Positions 14,501 to 21,926 of a DNA stretch of 27,571 bases are shown here, piece after piece. Each line of letters starts with the position of its first letter. The first letter of the stretch is position 1. Under the pieces are notes generated by a model. That model did no database searches. It saw only the letters and a program-made list of their open reading frames with translations, and was not told the origin of the DNA. The stretch covers positions 1 through 27,571 of the forward strand of contig CAMLFP010000022.1 of the NCBI GenBank assembly GCA_946479335.1, read 5' to 3'. This DNA is from an uncultured Archangium sp. GTDB lineage: Bacteria > Myxococcota > Myxococcia > Myxococcales > Myxococcaceae. Made by a program: the position numbers and the translations under genes.

Positions 14501-16602
14501 GTTCAGCCCGCGACGCGGTGAAGAAGGAGTTCGCGCTCACTTCTCCGGAAGCAGTCGACGCGGTGCTGCGTGCGTTGCCTGCGCCGCGGCCAGAACTGGC
14601 AACGTTTCAACACTGGTTGCCGTCGGCTCCCGAAAATGAAACTTCGACGTTGCTCACCACCGTCGATGAGACGCGCGAATTCGACGCGCGGCTGGCGCGC
14701 GTGTTGACCGGCGTCGAGCAGCTCCCATTGGCGGTGCTGCGCGGCGAGCTCGAGATGCTGCAGTCGCGCATGGGAGATCTCCCGGCGCTCCTGGAGCCGT
14801 TGCGCAGTTTGAGCGCGGCGTCGCATCGAAGCGTGGCGACGGCGTTGCGTGACGCGCCGTTGAGCGTCGATCAGCTGGAGCTTCACGTCAGTCGCGCGGC
14901 CGTCGACCTTGGTTGCAAAGAGCGCGCGTTGGACCTTCTCTCTGGTGACGATTGGGATTCGTTGCGCGAGGCCACCGGGAATGCCGGCACCTCGCTGCGA
15001 CGTGCCAATGCGTTGGCCATCGTGGAGCGTGCGCGCAACACGTTTCTCCAGAATGTCGCACGCGCGGCGGCTCCAGCGGCGACGCTCAGCGCGCAGGAGA
15101 AACAGTGGAAGAAGCAGTACGCGGTGGGTCGCAAAGAGCTCGAGCACGAATTCGGCAAGTCGATGCGATACCGCTCGATTCGTGACCTCGCCGCGGGCTT
15201 CACCGGCGCTGTGGTTCGTGACCTGAAGCCGCTGTGGTTGATGAGTCCGTTGAGCGTCGCCGATACGTTGCCGCTCGAGGGCACCTTCGACCTCGTGGTG
15301 TTCGACGAGGCGAGCCAGATTCCCCTCGAAGACGCAGTGCCTGCGGCGTACCGCGCGGCGCAGCTCATCGTGGTGGGTGATGAAATGCAGTTGCCGCCGA
15401 GCGACTTCTTCAGCGCCGGCCGCGACGATGAACGTGAAGAAGAGGAGGGTGGGCTCGCGCTCGACGCGCAGAGTCTGTTGTCTCACTCAGCGCGCGTGCT
15501 GCCATCGACGATGCTGGGTTGGCACTACCGCAGTCGCGACGAGGCACTCATCGCGTTCTCCAATCGCGTCTTCTACGAGGGCAGTCTGCTGACGGTGCCG
15601 TCGGTCTCGCGGCTCGAAGAACAGCCGCCCATAGTGGTGAAGCAGGCGACCGATGGCGTGGCGGGTTCAGCGGCGCTGCTGCAGCGGCCTGTGAGTTTTC
15701 ACCGCCTTGAGAACTCGCCGTACGAGCAACGTCGCAACACCGGCGAGGCGCGTTACATCGCCGAGTTGCTGCGCGAGCTGCTCAAGACGCGCAAAGGTCA
15801 GACGCTCGGTGTGGTGGCGTTCTCCGAGGCGCAGCAGCGTGAAATCGAACTCGCCATCAATGAACTCGGTGAGAGCGACCCTGCGTTCGCCGCTGCGTGG
15901 GAAGCGGAGGTCGATCGCGAAGAAGAAGGGCAGCACGTCGGCGCCTTCGTGAAGAACCTCGAGAACGTGCAGGGCGACGAGCGTGACATCATCATCGTCA
16001 GCGTCTGCTACGGCCCCGATGTCCGCGGGAAGATGTTGATGAACTTCGGGCCCATCAACAAAGCGGGCGGTGAGAAGCGACTCAACGTCATCTTCTCTCG
16101 CGCAAAACATCACATCGCCATCGTGAGCTCGATTCGCTGGCCGGCCATCACCAACGAGTACAACGACGGCGCGAACTGTCTGCGCAACTACCTGCGCTAC
16201 GCCGAAGCGTTGTCGGTGGGCTCGGCGCACGAGGCGACGCTCGCGCTGCAGGCGTGGACGAACACCGCGAAACAGAACGAACTCCGCCGGAGAGGGCCGC
16301 TCGAAGAACAACTCGCCTCAGCGCTGCGTTCGCGAGGTTTCGAGGTGGAGACCAGCGTCGGCACGTCACGCTTCCGCTGCAATATCGGCGTTCGTCGACC
16401 GGGTGAATCAAGGTACCGGTTGGGCATTCTGCTCGACGATTCGAGTCAGCAGGAACGCACGCTCGAAGAAGTGCTACAGGCGCAGACTTTCGTGCTCGGC
16501 GCGTTTGGCTGGAACACGCTCACCGTGCTGCATCGCGATTGGTACGAGAGCCCGGAGTTGGTGCTCAAGCGCATCGAGACCGCGCTTGGTCACGCGGCCT
16601 GA
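11557..16602 (+). CDS. Pseudokinase-DUF4011-SF1 helicase-REase_MTES_1575-like fusion protein
   Basis: A giant 1681-residue protein. Residues 25-220 resemble a protein-kinase C-lobe lacking catalytic motifs: LLEQVVALHEQGMVAP (31-46), YVSWEHEVGHHDAQTDIYVL (126-145). DUF4011 begins near 233, with FDFSRRNRLLYF (244-255). The superfamily 1 helicase of UPF1/Dna2 type has Gln611 before Walker A GPPGTGKS (628-635), Walker B FDEASQ (1249-1254), VVGDEMQLPP (1272-1281), WHYRSRDE (1322-1329), NVQGDERD (1470-1477) and LNVIFSRAK (1509-1517). A long insertion (about 700-1190) separates motifs Ia and II. A C-terminal REase_MTES_1575-like domain (about 1580-1677) has RFRCNIGV and GILLDD where active members have RIDLAV and GIECDG. 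The start is GTG 11557, overlapping the peptidase stop by 4 bp, with GAAGGG upstream. The 3' end overlaps the convergent DUF4345 gene by 13 bp. Probable role: defence or nucleic-acid surveillance (inference). Confidence 0.85.
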   Translation: MSEESKRLLDVLGTQDTMRGTDDVLAMVLPLLEQVVALHEQGMVAPLEGIDDLQVAHGRVWFEAARAKPPKLETGKLTLLQRPSSHAFDITSHTKRVDDGSGVTVTNLRVLEPGASLTQPAHFTRYVSWEHEVGHHDAQTDIYVLGLVLASLVVDQNLGEADALNRFVDARQNLTQLNPRLHPVVSRTISWMTELDRTRRAQDLRSLLHTLRNYREQTVATSPMPEERGNTRAVIYERLRDRLFDFSRRNRLLYFSPTGQTANLTVGSVPLVLDVASIQPGSLLTWHGKAAEELGSGKQVPLGRYLRFEDYPFLTSTLDQLRLDANRARQELGFSPMRLVACFLHWHNLKEDKATRIISPLLLLPVSLEKKKGVRDAVFITVESTEFEVNPVLRQHLLQLYGVKLPETVPLGDASALEAFLAEFTREVQAGEPGVSINRIDKPRIDLVLAQAKRRLEAFRKKVALSGRAARSHLGFDYSYARSKFHPLGVQLFANYVFPSEAPDRVLHDDPAPRIFRHSPEVVEKSLYSLNDGGASAGPYAWSFDFCNVTLANFNSRKMSLVRDYAALLENSATRPTLDALFSEEARPVTAPPAPLPLQERFEVMPSDPTQSSAVARARTAESFIIQGPPGTGKSQTITNLLADAVARGKRVLFVCEKRAAIDVVFHRLQMQGLTPLTCLIHDSQADKKAFIKDLKETYESWISQQVTDSQQQERAQHAASLGGIFERGGRFRTVMTSVPRTADQPIQELLQRVLSLHALTPSESPLVLPSHRELMASLTVARGVERALRAVGAEPILGRHPLRRLSEAALLSPDPAAAVQAETRTLLVELETAMRSPLVRVGGEPAVAQLMARRALVESLRPLILEKALRLLDAASSARASFNTAMNGLRELAELTARAVAASPGWKQLLPAEDVPTALARAKQFDASVLSRLFAWLSPSWWQLRRVLNASFDFAARAIRPSWQEVLEKLSARYAAEGAERSARDAVKKEFALTSPEAVDAVLRALPAPRPELATFQHWLPSAPENETSTLLTTVDETREFDARLARVLTGVEQLPLAVLRGELEMLQSRMGDLPALLEPLRSLSAASHRSVATALRDAPLSVDQLELHVSRAAVDLGCKERALDLLSGDDWDSLREATGNAGTSLRRANALAIVERARNTFLQNVARAAAPAATLSAQEKQWKKQYAVGRKELEHEFGKSMRYRSIRDLAAGFTGAVVRDLKPLWLMSPLSVADTLPLEGTFDLVVFDEASQIPLEDAVPAAYRAAQLIVVGDEMQLPPSDFFSAGRDDEREEEEGGLALDAQSLLSHSARVLPSTMLGWHYRSRDEALIAFSNRVFYEGSLLTVPSVSRLEEQPPIVVKQATDGVAGSAALLQRPVSFHRLENSPYEQRRNTGEARYIAELLRELLKTRKGQTLGVVAFSEAQQREIELAINELGESDPAFAAAWEAEVDREEEGQHVGAFVKNLENVQGDERDIIIVSVCYGPDVRGKMLMNFGPINKAGGEKRLNVIFSRAKHHIAIVSSIRWPAITNEYNDGANCLRNYLRYAEALSVGSAHEATLALQAWTNTAKQNELRRRGPLEEQLASALRSRGFEVETSVGTSRFRCNIGVRRPGESRYRLGILLDDSSQQERTLEEVLQAQTFVLGAFGWNTLTVLHRDWYESPELVLKRIETALGHAA

Positions 16603-17000
16603 GTCTTCTTCTCTCGCAGGTACATCATGAGGAACGCGGGGTTGAGGATCGCGCCCAATGCATCGGTAGCGAGGAGCTTGTACGTCGACTCCGTCGGGTG
16701 ACCCTGGCTGATCACCCCCATCAACCGGCCGATGAAGAAGCCACACAGACAGAAGCTCGCGGCGACCAGGCCTGCTTCGAGCGCGCGCGCCCTCCACGCG
16801 CACCACACGAGGAAGAGGCCCATGCCGATTTCGAAGCCGCCGTACACCGCGTACACGTCGGCGATGGCGTCGGTGCCGCTCAGCGTGATGCCGAACTGAC
16901 CCGTCATCGCGTGTGGGTTCACGAAGAACGCGACGCCGAACCCGACGAGCGACAACGTGTTGAGCATCAGAATGACCTGGTACTTGAGCGGCGATTTCAT
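16590..17000 (-). CDS. DUF4345-type small membrane protein
   Basis: A 136-residue integral membrane protein with four hydrophobic segments (about 9-27, 47-67, 76-96, 108-127). The pattern TDAIADVYAVYGGFEIGMGL (43-62) is typical of the DUF4345 family, to judge from memory. The start is the ATG at 16998-17000, and the C-terminal codons overlap the end of the convergent helicase gene by 13 bp. It stands alone on its strand. Function unknown. Confidence 0.72.
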   Translation of the reverse strand: MKSPLKYQVILMLNTLSLVGFGVAFFVNPHAMTGQFGITLSGTDAIADVYAVYGGFEIGMGLFLVWCAWRARALEAGLVAASFCLCGFFIGRLMGVISQGHPTESTYKLLATDALGAILNPAFLMMYLREKKTQAA

Positions 17001-17100
17001 ACGGCGGCGTTAACGCGCGTTGTCTTCGAAATGACCAGTCCGCTTTGAAGGCCTGCTCACGAGAATGGAGGTGGCTGTTCACCCCGAACCGGAGCGACCC

Positions 17101-17445
17101 ATGACCGCAGGCGAATACACGCAGCTCGATGGCGACTGGCGCAACACGACGCACCTCTGCAGCGTCGGCGGTAAGACGTTCATCTTCGACAACGGCATCT
17201 TCTACGTGGTCGATGCCGAGGGCGGTTACGAGGAGCTCAGCAACGACTGGCGCCCTGGCGCGGTGGTCGCCACGCACGACGCCATCTACGTCTTCGACGA
17301 GCGCGGGCCGCTGTACAAGTTGAACCCGGCCGACGGCTCCCACGAGAGCCTCGAGGGTGATTGGCGCGGCACACAGGGCGCCACGTTCAACGGTACGCAC
17401 CTCCTCGCGGTGTGTCAGGGCGCGCTGTACCGCGTCGAGGTCTGA
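17101..17445 (+). CDS. Three-repeat mini-propeller protein
   Basis: A 114-residue soluble protein made almost entirely of three repeats of about 36 residues. They begin YTQLDGDWR (5-13), YEELSNDWR (42-50) and HESLEGDWR (80-88), and each continues with a pattern of short beta strands. The start ATG 17101 is chosen because GGAG lies six bases upstream; an in-frame ATG at 17065 lacks a good ribosome site. No signal peptide. Such repeats look like propeller blades, and three are too few for a closed propeller, so it may oligomerise. A carbohydrate-binding or lectin role is possible but unsupported. It abuts the convergent glgA stop codon with no spacer. Confidence 0.75.
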   Translation: MTAGEYTQLDGDWRNTTHLCSVGGKTFIFDNGIFYVVDAEGGYEELSNDWRPGAVVATHDAIYVFDERGPLYKLNPADGSHESLEGDWRGTQGATFNGTHLLAVCQGALYRVEV

Positions 17446-18894
17446 TCAGCGCAGCCTGTCGTAGAGCGCCTCGTACTTCTGCACCTGCAGCGCCCACGAG
17501 AAGTTCTGCGCCATGCCGTTGCGCTGCAACTGCCGGTACGCCGGCCGGTCGCGGTAGATGTTGAACGCCGCTTCAATCGCCCAGTGCACCGCCTGCGCGT
17601 CGTAGTCGTTGAAGACGATGCCGGTGCCGGTGCCGGCGCGCGGGTCCCACAGCTGCACGGTGTCTGAGAGGCCGCCCGTCTTCCGCACGATGGGCACGGT
17701 GCCGTATTTGAGCGCGTACAGCTGCGTCAGCCCGCACGGCTCGTAGCGCGAGGGCATCAAGAAGAAGTCTGACGCCGCCTGGATTTGATGGGCGAGGGTG
17801 TCGTCGAACTTCGTCTGGAAGCGCACCTGATGCGCGAAGCGCGCGCGCAGCCCGTGAAAGAGGCGCTCGAAGCGGCGCTCGCCGGAGCCCTGCACGATGA
17901 GCTGGATCTTCCCCTCGCGCAGCGCCAGCGCCAGCGCGTCGGGCAGCAGGTCGAAGCCCTTCTGGCCCGAGAGCCGCGAGACGATGCCGATGAGCGGCAC
18001 GCCGGGCAGCGCCGGCAGCAGCGCGCGCGAGAGCAGCGCCTGCTTGTTCTTCTCCTTCAGCTCGAGGTGGTTCACGTCGTAGCGGAAGGGGATGCGCGCG
18101 TCGGCTTCGGGGCTCCACACCGAGTAGTCGACGCCGTTGAGAATGCCGAAGACCGCGCCCTCGCGCGCCTTCAAGAAGCCCTCCAGCCCCACGCCGTACT
18201 CGGCGGTGCGGATTTCGCGCGCGTACGTCGGCGACACCGTCGTAATCGCGTTCGCGTAGAGAATGCCGTGCAGCAGCGAGTTGATCTTCCCCTCGCGGAG
18301 TTGATCTTGATGCAGCAGGTGCGCTGCCTGCCCGAGGCCGGTGTCGTTCAACACGCTGGCGGGGAAGGTGCCCTGGTAGTTCAAGTTGTGGATGGTCAGC
18401 ACGCTGCGGGTGCGGCCGAAAATCGCGCCGTCCCACGAGAAGCGCACCTTGAGGATCAACGGCGCCAGCGCGGTCTGCCAGTCGTTGCAGTGGAGGATGT
18501 CGGGCGCGAAGCGCATGCGCTGCGCGGCCTCCAGCGCGGCGTAGGTGAGCACCAGGAAGCGCAGGTGCTCGTCGGCGTCGTGCGTGTAGATGCCCGGCCG
18601 CCGGTAGAGCTGCGGGCAGTGCACGAAGAAGACCTCCATGCTGCTGCCGGGCAACTGCGCCGCGAAGATGCTCACCTCGAAGGCGCGCGGGCCCACCACC
18701 ACCCGCAGGCCGCGCAGCGAGTCGATGCTGCGGAAGCGGTACCTGCGCTGCTCGATGCGCGCGTAGAGCGGCATGAACACGCGCACGTCGTGACCACGTT
18801 CGTGCAGCGCCTTGGGGAGCGCCGCGGCGACATCTCCGAGGCCTCCCGTCTTGGCGAAGGGCGCGACCTCGGAACTCAGGAACAGGATGTTCAC
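17446..18894 (-). CDS. glgA: Glycogen synthase (ADP-glucose type, GT5)
   Basis: Transfers glucose from ADP-glucose (or a related sugar nucleotide) to the end of an alpha-1,4-glucan in the cytoplasm. The 482 residues match the bacterial GlgA length. Diagnostic motifs are KTGGLGDV (15-22), SVLTIHNLNYQG in the middle, GIVSRLSGQKG at the start of the C-terminal Rossmann domain, and EPCGLTQ (385-391) at the active site. The start is GTG at 18892-18894. It is the last gene of a five-gene minus-strand run, 23 bp downstream of the propeller lipoprotein gene. No other glycogen genes (glgB, glgC, glgP) are in the window, so its placement behind signalling genes is unusual. Confidence 0.95.
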   Translation of the reverse strand: MNILFLSSEVAPFAKTGGLGDVAAALPKALHERGHDVRVFMPLYARIEQRRYRFRSIDSLRGLRVVVGPRAFEVSIFAAQLPGSSMEVFFVHCPQLYRRPGIYTHDADEHLRFLVLTYAALEAAQRMRFAPDILHCNDWQTALAPLILKVRFSWDGAIFGRTRSVLTIHNLNYQGTFPASVLNDTGLGQAAHLLHQDQLREGKINSLLHGILYANAITTVSPTYAREIRTAEYGVGLEGFLKAREGAVFGILNGVDYSVWSPEADARIPFRYDVNHLELKEKNKQALLSRALLPALPGVPLIGIVSRLSGQKGFDLLPDALALALREGKIQLIVQGSGERRFERLFHGLRARFAHQVRFQTKFDDTLAHQIQAASDFFLMPSRYEPCGLTQLYALKYGTVPIVRKTGGLSDTVQLWDPRAGTGTGIVFNDYDAQAVHWAIEAAFNIYRDRPAYRQLQRNGMAQNFSWALQVQKYEALYDRLR

Positions 18895-18917
18895 GTCACG
18901 GCGACGGTAGCACCGCT

Positions 18918-21083
18918 TCAGGGAGGCAGCGGGCGCGAGATGATGCCGCCGTACGCGCCCACCACGTAGACGCGGCTCGCGTCACCGCGGATGCGCAGCG
19001 GCAGCCGGGCGATGTAGTCGCCGCCGCTCCAGAACGGCGGGTCGCACGTCAGGCCCTGCGTCGCGTCACCCCAGCAGACCTGGCCCTTCTGGTTCAGCAC
19101 CCACACCCGGTTCTGCGCGTCAACCCACAGCGAGACCGGTTGGTACGCGCCGGTCGAGGTCAACGGCACGCAGCCCGACGCGTCACAGCGCAGCACGTCG
19201 CGCTGACCCAGCGCGAACACGCCGCCGTCGGTCGAGAGGCTGACCGCGTACACCGGCTGGCCGCTGTTGACGGTGGCGTCGCCGAAAGTGACATCGGTCA
19301 CCAGGAATCGCGCCACGCCGCCATCGAAGTTGTTCGATTCGCTACCGGAAACTCCGGAGGTCCACACCACACCGGAAGGTTCAACCACCACGTCGGTGGC
19401 GTGCGTGAAGTTGCACGTGCGCAGATACGGGTTGAAGACCGTGAAGTCGGTGGTGCTGTAGACGAGATTTCCCCACGCGGCGATGACCCCGCCATCGGGC
19501 GTCACGGTGAGCCCGCTGTGTCGCACGTACAGTGGATCGAGTTGCGGGAACTGAGCGCCGAGGTTGGTCGCGATGATGCCCCCGTCTCCGAGCCGCGCGG
19601 AGCGGTCTTCATGCAGCGTCACCGACCCGCGTGACGTGCGCACGTACGAGATGATGTGCGCGCCGTTGAACCCCGAGGTCCACGACCAGCCGCCGTCGAC
19701 GCCCTTCGTCCACACCGTGCCGTTGTCGCCCGCCGCGTACTTCGTGGGGCCTGCGACCCAGAGGTCTTGAATGGTCTGCTGCATCTGTTGCGTCATCACG
19801 GTGCGCGGCCCGAAGCCGCCATCGGGGAGGCGTGACGTGCGGAACACCTGCCCGCCCTCGCCCACGGCCCAGAAGGCGCCGTCGCCCGGCGCGCGCCACG
19901 CGCCGTACAAATTGCCGTACTGGTAGTCGATGCCGGTCAGCTGCTGGGTGGGGCCGTTCTCCGACGAGAAGCCGAGGTAGCCGTTGGCGCCGACGTAGAA
20001 CCACAGCGTGCCGCCGTCGCTCAACGCCTCGGGCGCCATGTCCCACAGGCGCACGCCGGCGGTGCGGTCGAGGGCAGCCCACCGTTGGTTGGCGTCATCC
20101 CACGCGCCCATGGCGCTGTTGGAATCGGAGTCGAACGCCAGCGCGCGCAGCGTGCCTCGCGGGTCGCGCCGGAGCGAGGTGATGTACGGCACCACGCCTC
20201 CATCATCGCGGCGCATGAACGTGCGGAGGTCGTCGCGCGCGATGGAGTACCCGTTGGCGCCGTACTCGATGACAGCGACGGTGCCGTCGTCGTCGAGGCG
20301 CGCGCGGACGTGCGTGTAGATGTCGGTGATGTCGCTGGGCAGCGTGACGGACATCGGCGCGCCCTCGTCAGGCAGCAGGTACGAGGTCTGACTCGCGCCG
20401 TAGCTCACGAAGAGCGTGCTCTGGTTCCACCAGTCGACGCCGCTGCAGGCGGTCTGATTCGAGAAGCCGGGGGTGATGACGGTGCCGTCGGAGCCGAAGC
20501 CGATGGCGGCCATGCCATTGCCACAGAAATACACGCGCCCCTGCGAGTCGGTCGCCGCGGTCCACAGCTCGATGTCGCCGCCGAGCTGTTGGAAGAACGG
20601 CGCGGGAGACCAGCCGGTGCCGTCGAAGTGCGCCACCACGCCGCTGCCGCCGGCGACCCACACGTCGGTCGAGGAGGTGCCCCAGATGGCGTCGAGGTTG
20701 ACGCCGGGGACCGCGGAGGGGTTCTCCCAGCACCACACGCCCTTGCAGTACGCGCCGCCGTCGAAGGTGAACGGTGGCCCCGCGTCGGGAACGCCAGCGT
20801 CGGTTGAACCGGCGTCGTTCATTCCGGCGTCGGCAACCCCCGCATCGTCACCCGCGTCGGTGATGCCCGCGTCATCGCCTGCGTCGGCGATGCCCGCATC
20901 GTCGCCCGCATCGAAGGTGCCCGCGTCACTGCCCGCGTCGAGGTCGCCGCCATCCGCGCCCGCGTCGTCACCGGTGGGGCACCCGGTGAGAAAGCCCGCG
21001 TCACACAGCTCGTCGACGCGCTGGTCGAAGGGGAAGCACGCGCTGAGCGCGCCGCAACACACGATGAGCCACGCGCGCTTCAA
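18918..21083 (-). CDS. Asp-Ala-Gly linker propeller lipoprotein
   Basis: Predicted exported lipoprotein of 721 residues. The start is a TTG at 21081-21083, supported by GGAGG six bases upstream, by a 4-bp TTGA overlap with the stop of the preceding gene, and by the signal peptide it creates: MKRAWLIVCCGALSAC with a good lipobox, LSAC (Cys16). A low-complexity linker of DAG units (40-102) follows. The rest is a repeated Trp/Gly-rich beta pattern, such as IWGTSSTDVWVAGGSG (133-148) and later DLWVAGPTKYAAGDNG, typical of beta-propeller surface proteins in myxobacteria. No catalytic motif is seen. It probably sits on the cell surface or facing the periplasm and may pair with the 278-aa protein encoded just upstream. 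Confidence 0.85.
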   Translation of the reverse strand: MKRAWLIVCCGALSACFPFDQRVDELCDAGFLTGCPTGDDAGADGGDLDAGSDAGTFDAGDDAGIADAGDDAGITDAGDDAGVADAGMNDAGSTDAGVPDAGPPFTFDGGAYCKGVWCWENPSAVPGVNLDAIWGTSSTDVWVAGGSGVVAHFDGTGWSPAPFFQQLGGDIELWTAATDSQGRVYFCGNGMAAIGFGSDGTVITPGFSNQTACSGVDWWNQSTLFVSYGASQTSYLLPDEGAPMSVTLPSDITDIYTHVRARLDDDGTVAVIEYGANGYSIARDDLRTFMRRDDGGVVPYITSLRRDPRGTLRALAFDSDSNSAMGAWDDANQRWAALDRTAGVRLWDMAPEALSDGGTLWFYVGANGYLGFSSENGPTQQLTGIDYQYGNLYGAWRAPGDGAFWAVGEGGQVFRTSRLPDGGFGPRTVMTQQMQQTIQDLWVAGPTKYAAGDNGTVWTKGVDGGWSWTSGFNGAHIISYVRTSRGSVTLHEDRSARLGDGGIIATNLGAQFPQLDPLYVRHSGLTVTPDGGVIAAWGNLVYSTTDFTVFNPYLRTCNFTHATDVVVEPSGVVWTSGVSGSESNNFDGGVARFLVTDVTFGDATVNSGQPVYAVSLSTDGGVFALGQRDVLRCDASGCVPLTSTGAYQPVSLWVDAQNRVWVLNQKGQVCWGDATQGLTCDPPFWSGGDYIARLPLRIRGDASRVYVVGAYGGIISRPLPP
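20778..20966 (-). repeat. Asp-Ala-Gly coding repeat (27-bp units)
   Basis: Codes for residues 40-102 of the lipoprotein. Three tight units of nine residues (TFDAGDDAG, IADAGDDAG, ITDAGDDAG) are flanked by looser DAG copies. The DNA repeats with a period of about 27 bp, so slippage could change linker length between strains. It acts as an acidic flexible spacer between the lipid anchor and the propeller. Confidence 0.8.
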
Positions 21084-21916
21084 AAGACACCTCCGACGCC
21101 GACGCTCGCGCCGTTGGCGGTGACGGAGGCCTGCGGCACCACCGGCGTCGACGGCCACGCGGCGAGCACGATGCCGGTGACGAGCAGCGCACCGCCGAGG
21201 CCGGCCGCGGCCCAGCCAGAGAACTGCGCAGACTTCCCGTTGCGGCGGAGCGCATCGGCGTCGCTCCAGGCGTTGTCCTCCCCGAGGTGGGTGAGCGTGT
21301 CGAACTGCTTCGCGGCGAACGCGAAGAGCCCTGCCGCCGCGCCGCCGAAGACGAGCCCCCCTGCGCCGAAGAGCCACCACCACTTGGTGAGGGGCGGGCG
21401 CACCGAGTTCACCGGCTGCGTCACCGTCGCCGAGGCGCTGTCCGGCTCCGGCGTGGTCGTCACCGGCTGATGCGTGAGGCCCGCCGCGAGCTGCGGCGCG
21501 GCCCTGCGGAGCGCCTCGAGCAGCGTGCGTTCATTCTTCGCGTCGATGCTCACCGACGAGAGCGTCTGGCCCGACTGGCTGGAGATGAGCTTCGCGATGC
21601 CGTGGAAGCCGCCGTCTTCGAAGCGCGCGAGGTTCACCGTCAGCGTGGCGTCGGCGCCCAGCGCGTTGGCGAGCTCCGCCATGCAGCTCGTGGAGCCCTC
21701 GGCGCAGCCCACCAGCGCCTTCTGGCGCTCCATGCCCAGCAGCGTGGCGATGTCTTGCGAGGTGACGACCTGCAGGCCCTGCTGGCGCAGCGCCTCGGCG
21801 AGCGCGTCGGCGTAGAAGGCCGCGAGCTCCCGCTTCACGTTGGCGGCGTTCCATTCGGGAGAAACGACCTTGGGCGCTGCGCTCAAGAGCAGCAGCGGAA
21901 GAGCGACCTGAAACAT
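21080..21916 (-). CDS. 278-aa exported two-TM protein, copy 1
   Basis: A 278-residue envelope protein. Residues 1-14 (MFQVALPLLLLSAA) look like a signal peptide. A domain of about 25-150 contains DIATLLGMERQKALVGC (55-71) and a second Cys at 78; this resembles the CsgG/TolB-N-like domains found in many myxobacterial proteins, from memory. Two hydrophobic segments follow (about 178-200 and 235-257), and the protein ends GVGGVF. It has the same length and layout as the protein at 25714-26550. GAGGGG precedes the ATG at 21914-21916. It starts 10 bp after the histidine-kinase gene and overlaps the lipoprotein gene by 4 bp. Function unknown; possibly a sensor or assembly factor at the cell envelope. 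Confidence 0.78.
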   Translation of the reverse strand: MFQVALPLLLLSAAPKVVSPEWNAANVKRELAAFYADALAEALRQQGLQVVTSQDIATLLGMERQKALVGCAEGSTSCMAELANALGADATLTVNLARFEDGGFHGIAKLISSQSGQTLSSVSIDAKNERTLLEALRRAAPQLAAGLTHQPVTTTPEPDSASATVTQPVNSVRPPLTKWWWLFGAGGLVFGGAAAGLFAFAAKQFDTLTHLGEDNAWSDADALRRNGKSAQFSGWAAAGLGGALLVTGIVLAAWPSTPVVPQASVTANGASVGVGGVF

Positions 21917-21926
21917 GGGCCCCCTC

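Noticed and set aside
17785..18969. Plus-strand 394-codon open frame opposite glgA
   Set aside because: Low-complexity Arg/Ala/Val/His sequence antisense to a full-length, motif-complete glycogen synthase.
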